Below, in pieces: positions 51,991-61,501 of a stretch of DNA of 64,000 nucleotides. Source of the stretch: Peptostreptococcaceae bacterium (GTDB taxonomy: Bacteria > Bacillota > Clostridia > Peptostreptococcales > Peptostreptococcaceae); the NCBI GenBank assembly GCA_902363255.1, contig CABIZO010000003.1:372001-436000 (forward strand), written 5' to 3'. The translations under genes were made by a program, and so were the position numbers. Below the pieces are notes generated by a model. It saw only the letters and a program-made list of their open reading frames with translations, did not search any database and was not told the DNA's origin. The number at the start of each line of letters is the position of its first letter. Position 1 is the stretch's first letter.

Positions 51991-54630
51991 TTATTTAACT
52001 TGGCTTTTTATAACCTCACTTGCATAACTTAAAGCTTCATCTACTTTTGATACATCAGTTGCTCCAGCTTGTGCCATGTTTGGTCTTCCGCCACCTTTAC
52101 CGTTAGCTATTTTTGCAACTTCTCTTACGATATTTCCTGAGTGTATACCTTTTGCTATTACATCATTTGTTGCTGTAACAACAAAGTTTACTTTATTATC
52201 CACTACATTTGAAAGAACTACTACACCACTTCCAACTTTATCTCTTAGAGAATCTGCTGTTTCTTTTAAAGAGTTCATGTCTATTCCTTCAAACTTAGCA
52301 CATAATAAACTTACACCAGATACATCGATTTTTGAGTCTAGTAAAGCATCTACTGATTGTAAGTTTAATTTAGTTTTTGCATCTTGTAATTCTTTAGCTA
52401 AAGCTTTATTTTCTTCAACTAAATGATTAGCTCTTTGAACTAAATTATCTTCTTTAGTTTTTAATGCTACACATACATCATTTATTACTGCATCTCTGTT
52501 TGTTAGGTATTCATAAACAGCTTTTCCAGTTATAGCTTCTATTCTTCTAACTCCAGCTGCTACTCCACCTTCAGATAATATTTTGAATAATCCAACTTGA
52601 GAAGTATTGTTAAGGTGAGTTCCTCCACAAAGTTCTACTGAGTAGTCTCCCATAGATACAACTCTTACCTCATTACCATACTTTTCGCCAAAGAGTGCCA
52701 TAGCTCCTCTTTCTTTTGCATCTTTTATATTCATTATTTCACAATTTATTTCTAATGCATCTAAAATTGCTGCATTTACTTTTTCTTCAACAAGTTTTAA
52801 TTCTTCTTTTGATATTTGCTCAAAATGAGTTACGTCAAATCTAAGTCTTTCTGGAGTTACTAAAGATCCTGCTTGGTTAACATGATCACCTAGAACTTCT
52901 TTTAGTGCTTCATGAAGTAAATGAGTTGCAGTATGGTTTCTTGCAGATGCCATTCTTACTTCCTTGTCAACTTTTGACTCTAATTTGTCGTTTACATTTA
53001 TTTTACCTTTTTTTACAACCCCTATATGTTTTATAGTGTTATTTGCACCTTTTCTAGTGTCAACAACTTCAAATATAGCATCTTCATTTTCTAAAGTTCC
53101 TATATCTCCAGCTTGTCCTCCACCTTCTGCATAGAAAGAAGTTTCATTTAATACTATTATAGCTTTTTCACCTTCATTTATAGTGTTAACTATTTCATCT
53201 TCTTTTACTATTGCAGTTACATTACCATATACATTTAAGTTTTGGTATCCATCAAATGTTGAAGCAATACTTTCATCTAAAGTTGATAATGGATCTTCTT
53301 TCCATCCTTCATCTTCCATAGCTCCTCTATCAGCTCTAGCTCTTTGTCTTTGTGCTTCCATTTCTTTATGGAATCCTTCTTCATCTATTCCAAAACCTTG
53401 TTCTTCAAGAATTTCTTCAGTTAAGTCCATTGGGAATCCATAAGTATCGTATAATTTAAATGCTTTTTCTCCACTTAAAACTTTTTCATTGTTTGACTTT
53501 AATTCTGCTATATAAGAATTTAATATTTCAACACCTTGATCTAAAGTTTCATTGAATTTCTCTTCTTCTATTTTTATAACTTTTTTAACATAACTTTCTT
53601 TTTCAACTAATTCTGGATAAGCTTCTCCACTTACTTCTTTAACTCTGTCAAATAATTTGTATAGGAAGTCTTCTTTTATTCCTAATAATTTACCATGACG
53701 AGCTGCTCTTCTAAGTAATCTTCTAAGAACATATCCTCTACCTTCGTTTGATGGTAATACACCGTCAGCTATTAAGAAACTCATAGCTCTCATATGGTCA
53801 GTTATTATTCTTATAGATACATCTTTCTTAGCATCTTCTCCGTATTTAACATTTGCTAATTCTTCTATTCCTTGAATAATATATTTTATAGTGTCTATTT
53901 CGAATATATTATCAACATCTTGCATTATACAAGCCATTCTTTCAAGACCCATACCTGTATCTATGTTCTTATTAGCTAATTCTGGATAAGAACCATCTTC
54001 TTGTCTATCAAATTGAGTGAAAACTAAGTTCCAGAATTCTAAGTATCTATCACAGTCACATCCTGGTTTACAATCTGGGCTATCACATCCATATTTTTCT
54101 CCTCTATCGAAGTATATTTCTGAACATGGTCCACATGGTCCAAGGCCTATTTCCCAGAAGTTATCATCTTTTCCAAGTCTAACTATTCTTTCTGCTGGTA
54201 CTCCTATTTCTTTTTCCCAAAATTCATGAGCTTCATCATCGTTTAGGTAAACAGTTACCCATAATTTATCTACTGGTATATGTAAATGTTCTGTTATAAA
54301 CTCCCAAGCCCATGTTATAGCTTCTGGTTTGAAGTAATCTCCAAATGAGAAGTTACCCATCATTTCGAAGAAAGTACCGTGTCTTGCAGTTTTACCTACG
54401 TTTTCTATATCACCTGTTCTTATACACTTTTGGCATGTTGACATTCTTTTACTTGGTGGAACTTCAACACCTGAAAAATAATTTTTAAGTGGTGCCATTC
54501 CTGAGTTTATAAGTAATAAACTTTTATCGTTGTTTGGTATTAAAGATGAACTTTTTCCTACGTAATGTCCTTTTGATTCAAAGAACTCTAAAAATCTTCT
54601 TCTAATTTCATTAGTTCCTAATTTTTGCAT
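51991..54630 (-). CDS. alaS: Alanyl-tRNA synthetase
   Basis: AlaS charges tRNA-Ala and edits mischarged Ser and Gly. The 879 residues show the class II core (INSGMAPLKNYFSG, RTGDIENVGKTARHGTFFEMMGN region at about 67-92, GMGLERMACIMQ), an editing domain with the metal motifs HTATHLLHEAL and CGGTHLNNTSQVG, and a C-terminal DHHA1 domain with GGGRPNMAQAGA. Length is normal. Expression is very likely set by the T-box leader 140 bases upstream. The ribosome site is AGGAGG. Confidence 0.98.
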   Translation of the reverse strand: MQKLGTNEIRRRFLEFFESKGHYVGKSSSLIPNNDKSLLLINSGMAPLKNYFSGVEVPPSKRMSTCQKCIRTGDIENVGKTARHGTFFEMMGNFSFGDYFKPEAITWAWEFITEHLHIPVDKLWVTVYLNDDEAHEFWEKEIGVPAERIVRLGKDDNFWEIGLGPCGPCSEIYFDRGEKYGCDSPDCKPGCDCDRYLEFWNLVFTQFDRQEDGSYPELANKNIDTGMGLERMACIMQDVDNIFEIDTIKYIIQGIEELANVKYGEDAKKDVSIRIITDHMRAMSFLIADGVLPSNEGRGYVLRRLLRRAARHGKLLGIKEDFLYKLFDRVKEVSGEAYPELVEKESYVKKVIKIEEEKFNETLDQGVEILNSYIAELKSNNEKVLSGEKAFKLYDTYGFPMDLTEEILEEQGFGIDEEGFHKEMEAQRQRARADRGAMEDEGWKEDPLSTLDESIASTFDGYQNLNVYGNVTAIVKEDEIVNTINEGEKAIIVLNETSFYAEGGGQAGDIGTLENEDAIFEVVDTRKGANNTIKHIGVVKKGKINVNDKLESKVDKEVRMASARNHTATHLLHEALKEVLGDHVNQAGSLVTPERLRFDVTHFEQISKEELKLVEEKVNAAILDALEINCEIMNIKDAKERGAMALFGEKYGNEVRVVSMGDYSVELCGGTHLNNTSQVGLFKILSEGGVAAGVRRIEAITGKAVYEYLTNRDAVINDVCVALKTKEDNLVQRANHLVEENKALAKELQDAKTKLNLQSVDALLDSKIDVSGVSLLCAKFEGIDMNSLKETADSLRDKVGSGVVVLSNVVDNKVNFVVTATNDVIAKGIHSGNIVREVAKIANGKGGGRPNMAQAGATDVSKVDEALSYASEVIKSQVK

Positions 54631-54770
54631 TAGTTTTTCCTCCTAAACATTTATATCTTTTCTTTACAAATAAAATTTTCTACTTTCTCTATTTTTCAAG
54701 TAATCAAAGTATATGTTTACCCAAAATTAGTAAATATATTTTAAAATTCACTTTATTTTAAGTAAATTAA

Positions 54771-55012
54771 AAAACCTCGCACCTATATAAAACTATATAG
54801 GGGCGAGGTATATTCGCGGTACCACCCTAATTATCATATGATAAATATGATATCTTCGGAAAACCTTAGCTATAACGTTGCTACCGTCAATCTATACTTA
54901 ATTTCCAGATTGATACTCCAAGACTGCTTCAAATATTTTATTCTAGGAGCTCTCACCATCTCTCCCTCTCTGTGAAGACTTCAAATACTTTACTACTTCT
55001 CTTCATTGTATT
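54771..55012 (-). promoter_or_regulatory. T-box riboswitch (alanine) in the alaS leader
   Basis: On the minus strand the invariant T-box core AGGGTGGTACCGCG lies at 54815-54828. It is followed by a strong GC-rich terminator (54775-54808: CCTCGC with GCGAGG, ending in Ts). A long stem I lies upstream (54915-55010) with the AGAGGGAGAG region. A GCA alanine triplet at 54925-54927, followed by a purine, fits the specifier position on the 3' side of stem I. Uncharged tRNA-Ala would favour the antiterminator and read-through to alaS. The remaining bases to the alaS start hold nothing else I can support. Confidence 0.93.
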
Positions 55013-55081
55013 TAAATTATTTGTAAAATTTCATTTTATATAGTAATTCTACTAAATTTTCAAATTTTAATCAAGTAGAAA

Positions 55082-56170
55082 TTATAAACTTTTATCTATA
55101 ATTCCCCCACCAACTACTTTATCTCCTTGATACATTACAACAGATTGTCCTTTTGTTATAGCTCTTTGTGGTTCATCAAAAACTATTCTTACAGAATCTT
55201 TTCCATTGTTGTATACTGTTGCTGGTGATGGTTTAGCAGAATATCTTATTTTTGCTTCTACTCTAATAGGCTCTGTTATTTCATCTACTGTAATTAAATT
55301 CACATCTTTAGCAATTAATTCATTACTGAATAAATCATCGTTTGATCCTAAAATAACAGTATTTGTTTCTGGGTTTATATCAAGCACAAACATAGGTTTA
55401 CCAAATGCAATACCTAGTCCTTTTCTTTGACCTATTGTGTAGTAAATTATTCCTTTATGCTTTCCTAATACATTACCTTTAGTATCTACAAAGTTTCCTT
55501 CTTTAATACGTTTATTTGAATGTCTTTTTACGTAATTTGCATAATCGTTATCTTTAACAAAGCATATTTCTTGACTATCTGGTTTATTATGAACATCCAT
55601 ACCCATTTCTTTTGCAATTTCTCTAACTCTATCTTTTTCATAATCTCCAATTGGAAGTAAAGTATGTTCTAATTGTTCTTGTGTTAGATTGTATAGTGCA
55701 TAAGTTTGGTCTTTTTTATCCGTTACTGATTTAACTAAATAGTATCTACCAGTTTCTTCGTCTTTTTCAATCTTAGCATAATGACCAGTTGCCACATAGT
55801 CACATCCTAAAGCCATGGCTCTTCTGTATAAGTCGTCAAATTTTATATGTTTATTACATGCTATACAAGGATTTGGTGTTCTCCCTTGTAAATATTCATC
55901 AATAAAATAATCTATAACTTTTTCTTTAAATACATCTTTAAAGTTTAATACATAAAATGGTATTCCTATTTTATCCGCAACAGCTCTTGCATCTTCTACT
56001 GCAGCAAGGGAACAACATCCACCATCATTTTCTATTAAATCATATTCTTCATCGTCTTGCCATAATTTCATGGTAACACCGATTACTTCGTATCCTTGTT
56101 TTTTAAGAAGATATGCAGCTACAGAACTATCTACTCCTCCACTCATACCTATCATTACTCTTTTGCTCAT
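55082..56170 (-). CDS. mnmA: tRNA 2-thiouridylase MnmA
   Basis: MnmA makes 2-thiouridine at wobble position 34 of Lys, Glu and Gln tRNAs, with sulfur from IscS. The PP-loop SGGVDSSVA lies near residue 10. Catalytic cysteines are in GRTPNPCIACNKHIKF and SQEICFVKD (about 199). The 362-residue form starts at the ATG at 56170, with GAGGTG 10 bases upstream; the GTG at 56182 is part of that site. It is the last gene of iscR-iscS-iscU-mnmA, although a terminator lies between it and iscU. Its product is also the substrate of MnmH encoded at 11.4 kb. Confidence 0.96.
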   Translation of the reverse strand: MSKRVMIGMSGGVDSSVAAYLLKKQGYEVIGVTMKLWQDDEEYDLIENDGGCCSLAAVEDARAVADKIGIPFYVLNFKDVFKEKVIDYFIDEYLQGRTPNPCIACNKHIKFDDLYRRAMALGCDYVATGHYAKIEKDEETGRYYLVKSVTDKKDQTYALYNLTQEQLEHTLLPIGDYEKDRVREIAKEMGMDVHNKPDSQEICFVKDNDYANYVKRHSNKRIKEGNFVDTKGNVLGKHKGIIYYTIGQRKGLGIAFGKPMFVLDINPETNTVILGSNDDLFSNELIAKDVNLITVDEITEPIRVEAKIRYSAKPSPATVYNNGKDSVRIVFDEPQRAITKGQSVVMYQGDKVVGGGIIDKSL

Positions 56171-56263
56171 TTTATAAATCACCTCATTCTTTATATTATA
56201 TATACTTTAAAAGAATTTTAAAAGTATATTTTTAAATTCTCAAAATTTCTTTCATTAGTTGAC

Positions 56264-56302
56264 AAAAAAAATCTTTGAGATAAATTACCCCAAAGATTTT
56301 AT
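56264..56302 (-). terminator. Terminator after iscU
   Basis: Ten-bp stem (56268-56277 with 56291-56300) with a 13-base loop and eight Ts on the minus strand, lying between iscU and mnmA. Confidence 0.85.
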
Positions 56303-56317
56303 TTATTTTATATTATA

Positions 56318-56761
56318 TTAGTCTTCTTCTATATCATGGTGATGATCATGATCATCGTCTATAACTACACCATCTAATTCTGGTATATGAATATTATTTT
56401 TTTGTGCATAATCTATTAATGCAGCTTTTATAGCTTGTTCTGCTAAAACTGAACAGTGCATTTTTACTGGTGGTAAACCATCTAGCGCCTCAGCAACTGC
56501 TTTATTAGTAACTGCTAAAGCTTCGTGTATAGTTTTTCCTTTTACCATTTCAGTAGCCATTGATGAAGAAGCTATTGCAGATCCACATCCAAATGTTTGG
56601 AATTTAACATCTTTAATTATTTCGTCTTCTATATCAAGGAATATTTTCATTATATCTCCACATTTAGCGTTCCCAACTTCACCTACTCCACTTGCATCTT
56701 CTATTTGTCCAACATTTCTTGGGTTTAAGAAATGATCCATTACTTTATCACTATATTGCAT
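56318..56761 (-). CDS. iscU: Iron-sulfur cluster scaffold IscU/NifU-like
   Basis: A 147-residue scaffold on which Fe-S clusters are built from IscS sulfur. The three cluster-binding Cys are in NAKCGDIM (about 34), FGCGSAIASS (about 59) and MHCSVLAEQA (about 102). The Asp next to the first Cys is present. Unusually, the C-terminus carries a His/Asp-rich tail (DDDHDHHHDIEED) that may bind metal. It follows iscS by 41 bases. The form is the shorter NifU-N type usual in Clostridia. Confidence 0.95.
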   Translation of the reverse strand: MQYSDKVMDHFLNPRNVGQIEDASGVGEVGNAKCGDIMKIFLDIEDEIIKDVKFQTFGCGSAIASSSMATEMVKGKTIHEALAVTNKAVAEALDGLPPVKMHCSVLAEQAIKAALIDYAQKNNIHIPELDGVVIDDDHDHHHDIEED

Positions 56762-56802
56762 AATTATTTCCTCCTAATATTTAATAAGTCTTTTTTAATT
56801 TA

Positions 56803-58002
56803 TTATTTAACCGCTTCTTTTTGTTCTTTTAAATAAGTTTGATATAAAGGTGATAATCCTCTAAGTCTTTCAATTACTTTTGGAAGATGTTCTAATATAT
56901 AGTCTATATCGTCATCAGTTGTGAAATCTCCAACAGTAAGTCTTAAAGAACCATGTGCCCATTCATGAGTTAATCCTATTGCCATTAATACATGAGATGG
57001 GTCTAGAGATCCTGATGTACAAGCTGACCCACTTGAACCAGCTATACCAACTTGATCTAATAATAGTAATATTCCTTCTCCTTCTATAAATTCAAATGAG
57101 AAGTTTGAGTTACCTGGTAATCTATCAGTTCTATGTCCGTTTACTCTTGTATGAGGTATTCTCTCTAATACACCTTCTATTAATTTTTCTCTAAGTCTTG
57201 TTAACTCAGCTATATGATGTTCCATATTTTCTTTAGCAAGTTCTGCAGCTTTTCCATATCCTACTATTGAAGGTATATTTTCAGTACCAGCTCTTTTTCT
57301 TTTTTCTTGAGCTCCACCATGTATTAAGTTGTGTATTCTTACACCTTTTTTGATATATAAAGAACCTATACCTTTTGGTCCGTATATTTTATGAGAAGAC
57401 ATACTCATTAAGTCAACATCTATATCTTTAACATCTACTGGTATGTTACCAGCCGCTTGAACTGCATCTGTATGCATTAAAGCACCATGTTCATGAGCTA
57501 TTTTAGCTATTTCTTTTATAGGTTGTATAGTTCCTATTTCGTTATTAGCATACATTATACTTACAAGTATAGTAGTATCTTTTATTTCTCTTTTTAATTG
57601 TTCTAAGTCCACTTTTCCATCTGCATCAACATCTAAGTAAGTTACTTCGAATCCATGTACTTTTTGTAAGTATTCACAAGTATGAAGTATAGCATGATGT
57701 TCTATTTTACTTGTTATAATGTGATTTCCTTTATCTCTTCTTGCAAAAGCTGTTCCTTCTAAGGCCCAGTTATCACTTTCACTTCCACCATTTGTAAAGT
57801 ATATTTCACTTGGATCTGCGTTAACAAGTGAAGCTACTTGTTTTCTTGATTTATCTAAAGCAGTTTTTGCTTCTCTTCCAAATAAGTGAAAACTTGAAGC
57901 GTTCCCAAAGTAATCAGTTAAGTATGGCATCATTTCATCTAATACTTCTTTTTTTACTGGAGTAGTAGCAGAATAATCCATGTATAATCTTCTTTTTTCC
58001 AT
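56803..58002 (-). CDS. iscS: Cysteine desulfurase IscS/NifS
   Basis: A PLP enzyme that takes sulfur from cysteine for Fe-S clusters and tRNA thiolation. The PLP lysine is in MSSHKIYGPKG (near 205), the His-rich motif in HIITSKIEHHAILHTC (near 96-105), and the catalytic Cys in GSSGSACTSGS (near 326). The 399-residue length and C-terminal part match the NifS-like IscS of Clostridia. It lies between iscR and iscU, 17 bases after iscR. Confidence 0.96.
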   Translation of the reverse strand: MEKRRLYMDYSATTPVKKEVLDEMMPYLTDYFGNASSFHLFGREAKTALDKSRKQVASLVNADPSEIYFTNGGSESDNWALEGTAFARRDKGNHIITSKIEHHAILHTCEYLQKVHGFEVTYLDVDADGKVDLEQLKREIKDTTILVSIMYANNEIGTIQPIKEIAKIAHEHGALMHTDAVQAAGNIPVDVKDIDVDLMSMSSHKIYGPKGIGSLYIKKGVRIHNLIHGGAQEKRKRAGTENIPSIVGYGKAAELAKENMEHHIAELTRLREKLIEGVLERIPHTRVNGHRTDRLPGNSNFSFEFIEGEGILLLLDQVGIAGSSGSACTSGSLDPSHVLMAIGLTHEWAHGSLRLTVGDFTTDDDIDYILEHLPKVIERLRGLSPLYQTYLKEQKEAVK

Positions 58003-58019
58003 CGTAAATTCATCTCCTA

Positions 58020-58478
58020 TTATTTATTATTCATTAACTCTGTTATATCAAATTCTTTTATATTATTCTTCTTGTTGTAGTCATCAATCATATCTTGTAG
58101 TGTAATGGAGTTCAGCACGTCTTCAATTCCTTTTTTTAACTTTTCCCAAACTAGTTTTGTGGAGCAGTCATTAGAATTTTCACAGCAGCCTTCATCAATA
58201 ATACATTGCGATAGGGCCACGGGTCCTTCTAGTACTGTAAGTACATCTCCAACTGTAATATTTTTAGGATCTTCATTAAGAAAATATCCTCCCTGAGCAC
58301 CTCTTACACTAGTTATCAATTTTGATTTCTTTAATGTTGAAAATATTTGCTCTAAATATTGTTCTGGTATTTTTTGTTTACTGGCAATCATGTTCAAAGG
58401 CATAGGGCCTTCATTAACATGTAAAGACAATTCAAATATTGCCTTTAGGCCATATTTACCTTTAGTTGATAATTTCAT
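58020..58478 (-). CDS. iscR: Rrf2 family Fe-S-sensing regulator IscR
   Basis: A 152-residue winged-helix repressor. The DNA-binding domain is near residues 20-65 (SKQKIPEQYLEQIFSTLKK then SVRGAQGGYFL). The cluster ligands CIIDEGCCENSNDC lie around 92-106, a Cys pattern close to IscR. When it carries a cluster it should repress the iscR-iscS-iscU(-mnmA) genes downstream; this is inferred from family behaviour. Confidence 0.93.
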   Translation of the reverse strand: MKLSTKGKYGLKAIFELSLHVNEGPMPLNMIASKQKIPEQYLEQIFSTLKKSKLITSVRGAQGGYFLNEDPKNITVGDVLTVLEGPVALSQCIIDEGCCENSNDCSTKLVWEKLKKGIEDVLNSITLQDMIDDYNKKNNIKEFDITELMNNK

Positions 58479-58639
58479 TTTTTATCACCCTCTGTGTCCA
58501 ATACAATTCATAGTAAACTTGTATGAATTACTTTGATTTCATTGTATTATTTCCTACTATTTTTGTCAAGATTATTTCTGACTATTTTTATAGGAATTAA
58601 TTTTTCAACTTTTAGATAATTAATTTATACCCACAAATA

Positions 58640-58676
58640 AAAAAAGATAACTTGAAAATTCAAATTATCTTTTAGC
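58640..58676 (-). terminator. Terminator of the acetyltransferase gene
   Basis: Imperfect 15-bp stem (58642-58656 with 58659-58673, one mismatch) followed by a T-run on the minus strand. Confidence 0.8.
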
Positions 58677-58684
58677 AATTTTTT

Positions 58685-59458
58685 CTATTTTCTATATATA
58701 CTCCAATATCCAATCTCCTCAAATCCTAACATTTTATAAATAGAACTAGCAGCTTCATTATCACAGAATAAGCAAGGAATTTTATTTTCATCTAATAATT
58801 CATTACAAATCTTTATTAAGCATTTTGTTGCATAGTTCCTATTTCTATACTTAGGATGAGTACCTACCCCTATAATCATTGCATTGTTCCTATTTTCTGA
58901 AGTAGTCTTTACCATTGAAACTACTTTACCTTCTCTTTCTATACAATATCCTCTTCCAGTTTTCAAACTAGATTTAATATTATCTACTGTAGTATTTTCA
59001 AATTCATCTATTTCTTCATATAATCTCACTATTTTATTTAAGTTACCAAACCTAATTTTTCTAAGCCTAATACTATCCTCTTTATATGGAGGTAGTAGAT
59101 TTTTGTTAGCTAATTTAAAAATAGTAACTTTTCTATATCTTTGCAAATCAATTTGTTTTTCTAATTTTTCTAATACTTGTGATTTTCCACAAACCTCTTC
59201 ACAATTACTTTCATTTATAAATTGTGCAAATTCATCTACATTAAACTTATCATAAGCATAAAATATGATAAATTCAAAACATTTTAGTAAAATCCCTTCA
59301 ATTTCTCCATTTTCATTTATTCCACCATAAATACTAAAAAAGTAACTATCATATCCATATCTTTCAATATCACTTAATAAGAATATATTTACTTCTTTTT
59401 CTTTGTGTAGATATTTAATAACCTTTTTATGATGAGTATTATTAAGTCTTTGAATCAT
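58685..59458 (-). CDS. GNAT family N-acetyltransferase
   Basis: A 257-residue protein whose C-terminal half is a GNAT domain: AMIIGVGTHPKYRNRNYATKCL (acetyl-CoA binding, residues about 185-205) and YKMLGFEEIGYWSIYR at the end. The N-terminal half (about 1-115) resembles the partner domain of tandem GNATs and contains no clear second acetyl-CoA motif. The start is the ATG at 59458, with AGGGGG 8 bases upstream; upstream ATGs to 59548 lack a site. The substrate is unknown. Confidence 0.85.
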   Translation of the reverse strand: MIQRLNNTHHKKVIKYLHKEKEVNIFLLSDIERYGYDSYFFSIYGGINENGEIEGILLKCFEFIIFYAYDKFNVDEFAQFINESNCEEVCGKSQVLEKLEKQIDLQRYRKVTIFKLANKNLLPPYKEDSIRLRKIRFGNLNKIVRLYEEIDEFENTTVDNIKSSLKTGRGYCIEREGKVVSMVKTTSENRNNAMIIGVGTHPKYRNRNYATKCLIKICNELLDENKIPCLFCDNEAASSIYKMLGFEEIGYWSIYRK

Positions 59459-59851
59459 TAACATTCCCCCTGATATGTATCTATCATTTATTAAAATTAC
59501 TAAAAACTCCTCAATATTAATCATAAGTTTATTTAAGCACACTTGCAATTAAAAAATTCGATTTACTCATATAGTCATCTATTTATCGTTGTTATGACTT
59601 TGTATAAATCCATTACTCAAAATCTTTTTTATATGCTCATCTAGTTCTTAAGTCATTTATATTACTCAAATGCATAAGTTTTTCACATATTAGAAATAAT
59701 CACAATTTACTCTAATGTAAAAAGTTATACTTACTAATATATATAGTTAAATAATAAAATTATTATGATTTTTACTGGTAATCTTTTATAAGGATTTTAA
59801 TTTTTTTAAGACAAATAATAATCTTATAAACATATAGAAGGATGTGTAAAA
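59459..59851. other. Gene-free stretch between the GNAT and SASP-like genes
   Basis: About 390 bases of very AT-rich DNA between two divergent genes. No ORF, hairpin or clear promoter could be supported. A 16-base match to 19550-19565 occurs at 59608-59623 and is probably chance. Confidence 0.5.
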
Positions 59852-60067
59852 ATGACTGATAAGAAGAGACCAAGTACAAAAAAAATGAAAGATTATGAAA
59901 ATGAAAAATTAGAAATAGCTAGTGAATTAGGCACAATTAACATGAACGATACTCTAGTAAATATTGAAATAGCTGCTCAAGATGAGGCTAAATTTAGTAA
60001 AAAAACTAGAACAAAACAACATAACCTAAACAATCAAATGAAAACAACTCCTCATGAAAAAGTATAA
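59852..60067 (+). CDS. Small basic protein, possibly alpha/beta-type SASP-like
   Basis: A 71-residue, hydrophilic, Lys-rich protein with an AGAAGGATG ribosome site and a strong terminator. Residues about 10-27 (KKMKDYENEKLEIASELG) recall the N-terminal part of alpha/beta small acid-soluble spore proteins, where the E-I-A-S-E-[LF]-G segment is the cleavage site of the germination protease GPR; a second EIAA lies at about 39-42. The usual C-terminal SASP block (a GG...[ML]V motif) is missing. It is therefore a divergent relative or a look-alike. Confidence 0.55.
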   Translation: MTDKKRPSTKKMKDYENEKLEIASELGTINMNDTLVNIEIAAQDEAKFSKKTRTKQHNLNNQMKTTPHEKV

Positions 60068-60080
60068 TTAAATGTCACTA

Positions 60081-60118
60081 AAAAAAACAAATATACACTC
60101 GGTATATTTGTTTTTTAC
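60081..60118. terminator. Terminator shared by the SASP-like gene and rarA
   Basis: A 15-bp stem (60082-60096 with 60102-60116) with a five-base loop and A/T runs on both sides, so it can work in both directions; the rarA stop codon lies in its edge. Confidence 0.88.
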
Positions 60119-61392
60119 TTAGATTTATTTTTAATTACTTTCCAATAATTCTCAAAAGCACTTTCATTTTTATTTTTACCATGCACATAGTATTTTTTAT
60201 CTTTTATTGCATCTGGTAAGTATTGTTGTTCAACATAATGGTTTTCATAATTATGAGGATATTTATATTCTACACCTCTACCTAATTTTTGAGCTCCAGC
60301 ATAGTGAGCATCTTTTAAATGATTAGGTATTTCTCCTGTTTCAATATTGTCTAAATCATATAAAGCCATATCTATAGCATTAATTACTGAATTTGATTTA
60401 GGACATTGAGCTAAATATATAGTTGCTTGCGCTAAAGGTATACGAGCTTCTGGAAAACCTAATTGAAGAGCTGCCGATACACATGCTTCCGTTATTGTTA
60501 TAGCTTGAGGTACTGCTAGGCCCACATCTTCACTTGCAACGCATAGTAATCTTCTTGTTATAGATTGAAGGTCACCTGCTTTTATTAACCGTGCCAAATA
60601 GTGAATAGCTCCATCAGCATCTGAACCTCTCAAGGATTTGTGAAAAGCTGATAATATGGAATATCCATCATCTCCACCTTTGTCATAGTTTAACATTTTT
60701 ACAGAAGAACAATTTATCACATCATCTAAAGTAACTTTTACACAATTATTCGGAATATCTATTCCCACATTAAAAACTAATTCTAATTTATTTAATGCAC
60801 TTCTCATGTCTCCATTACAAGTATCTGCAATATATTCCAATGCCTTCTCTTCTATATTTATGCTTTCGTAAGTGTATAAACTTTTCATTTTATCTACTGC
60901 CCTATTCAGGCCTTTTAATATGTCATTTTTTACAATAGGCTTAAATTCAAATATGGTACTTCTACTTAAAATCGCCTTGTACACTACGAAATATGGATTG
61001 TCTGCTGTACTAGCTATTAATGTAACTGAGCCCTCTTCTATAACTTCTAATAGAGATTGTTGCTGCTTACGATTAAGTGCTTGTATCTCATCAAGCATTA
61101 AAAGTATTCCATTGTAAGAGAATAAATCTTGCTTATTTGCATCTATTACCTCTTTTATTTCTTTAACTCCACAATTTACAGCATTAAGTTTTACATATTT
61201 TTTATTTGTACAATTGGCAATAATATTTGCAAGTGTTGTTTTACCAGTGCCTGGTGGTCCATATAAAATCATATTTGGGATTGTATTATTATCAAGTAAC
61301 TTATTAATAATTTTCCCTTTACCAATTATATGAGATTGTCCTACCATATCACCTAAGTCTTTAGGGCGTAATTTATCTGCTAAAGGTTGCAT
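60115..61392 (-). CDS. rarA: Replication-associated recombination protein RarA (MgsA)
   Basis: A 425-residue AAA+ ATPase related to clamp-loader subunits, acting at stalled forks. It shows Walker A GPPGTGKTTLA (about 45-55), Walker B LLMLDEIQALN, the sensor ASTADNPYF, and a C-terminal tetramerisation domain with SEDVGLAVPQA and YLAQCPKSN. The 425-residue length is normal. It is monocistronic between hairpins, upstream of codY's terminator. Confidence 0.95.
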   Translation of the reverse strand: MQPLADKLRPKDLGDMVGQSHIIGKGKIINKLLDNNTIPNMILYGPPGTGKTTLANIIANCTNKKYVKLNAVNCGVKEIKEVIDANKQDLFSYNGILLMLDEIQALNRKQQQSLLEVIEEGSVTLIASTADNPYFVVYKAILSRSTIFEFKPIVKNDILKGLNRAVDKMKSLYTYESINIEEKALEYIADTCNGDMRSALNKLELVFNVGIDIPNNCVKVTLDDVINCSSVKMLNYDKGGDDGYSILSAFHKSLRGSDADGAIHYLARLIKAGDLQSITRRLLCVASEDVGLAVPQAITITEACVSAALQLGFPEARIPLAQATIYLAQCPKSNSVINAIDMALYDLDNIETGEIPNHLKDAHYAGAQKLGRGVEYKYPHNYENHYVEQQYLPDAIKDKKYYVHGKNKNESAFENYWKVIKNKSK

Positions 61393-61467
61393 ATGTTTCC
61401 CTCCTTTACAAATTCAATTTACTATATAATTATAACCCTTTTACCGATTATAAACATTTTTATAATT

Positions 61468-61500
61468 CAAAAAAGGTATCTTATAAAGATACCTTTTATT
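61468..61500 (-). terminator. Terminator of codY
   Basis: Perfect 12-bp stem (61471-61482 with 61486-61497) with a three-base loop, followed by a T-rich stretch on the minus strand. Confidence 0.88.
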
Positions 61501-61501
61501 T

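Noticed and set aside
19550..59623. An exact 16-base match between 19550-19565 and 59608-59623, with short ATG frames after each on the minus strand
   Set aside because: In 64 kb of AT-rich DNA one or a few such matches are expected by chance, and the similarity fades quickly beyond the match.
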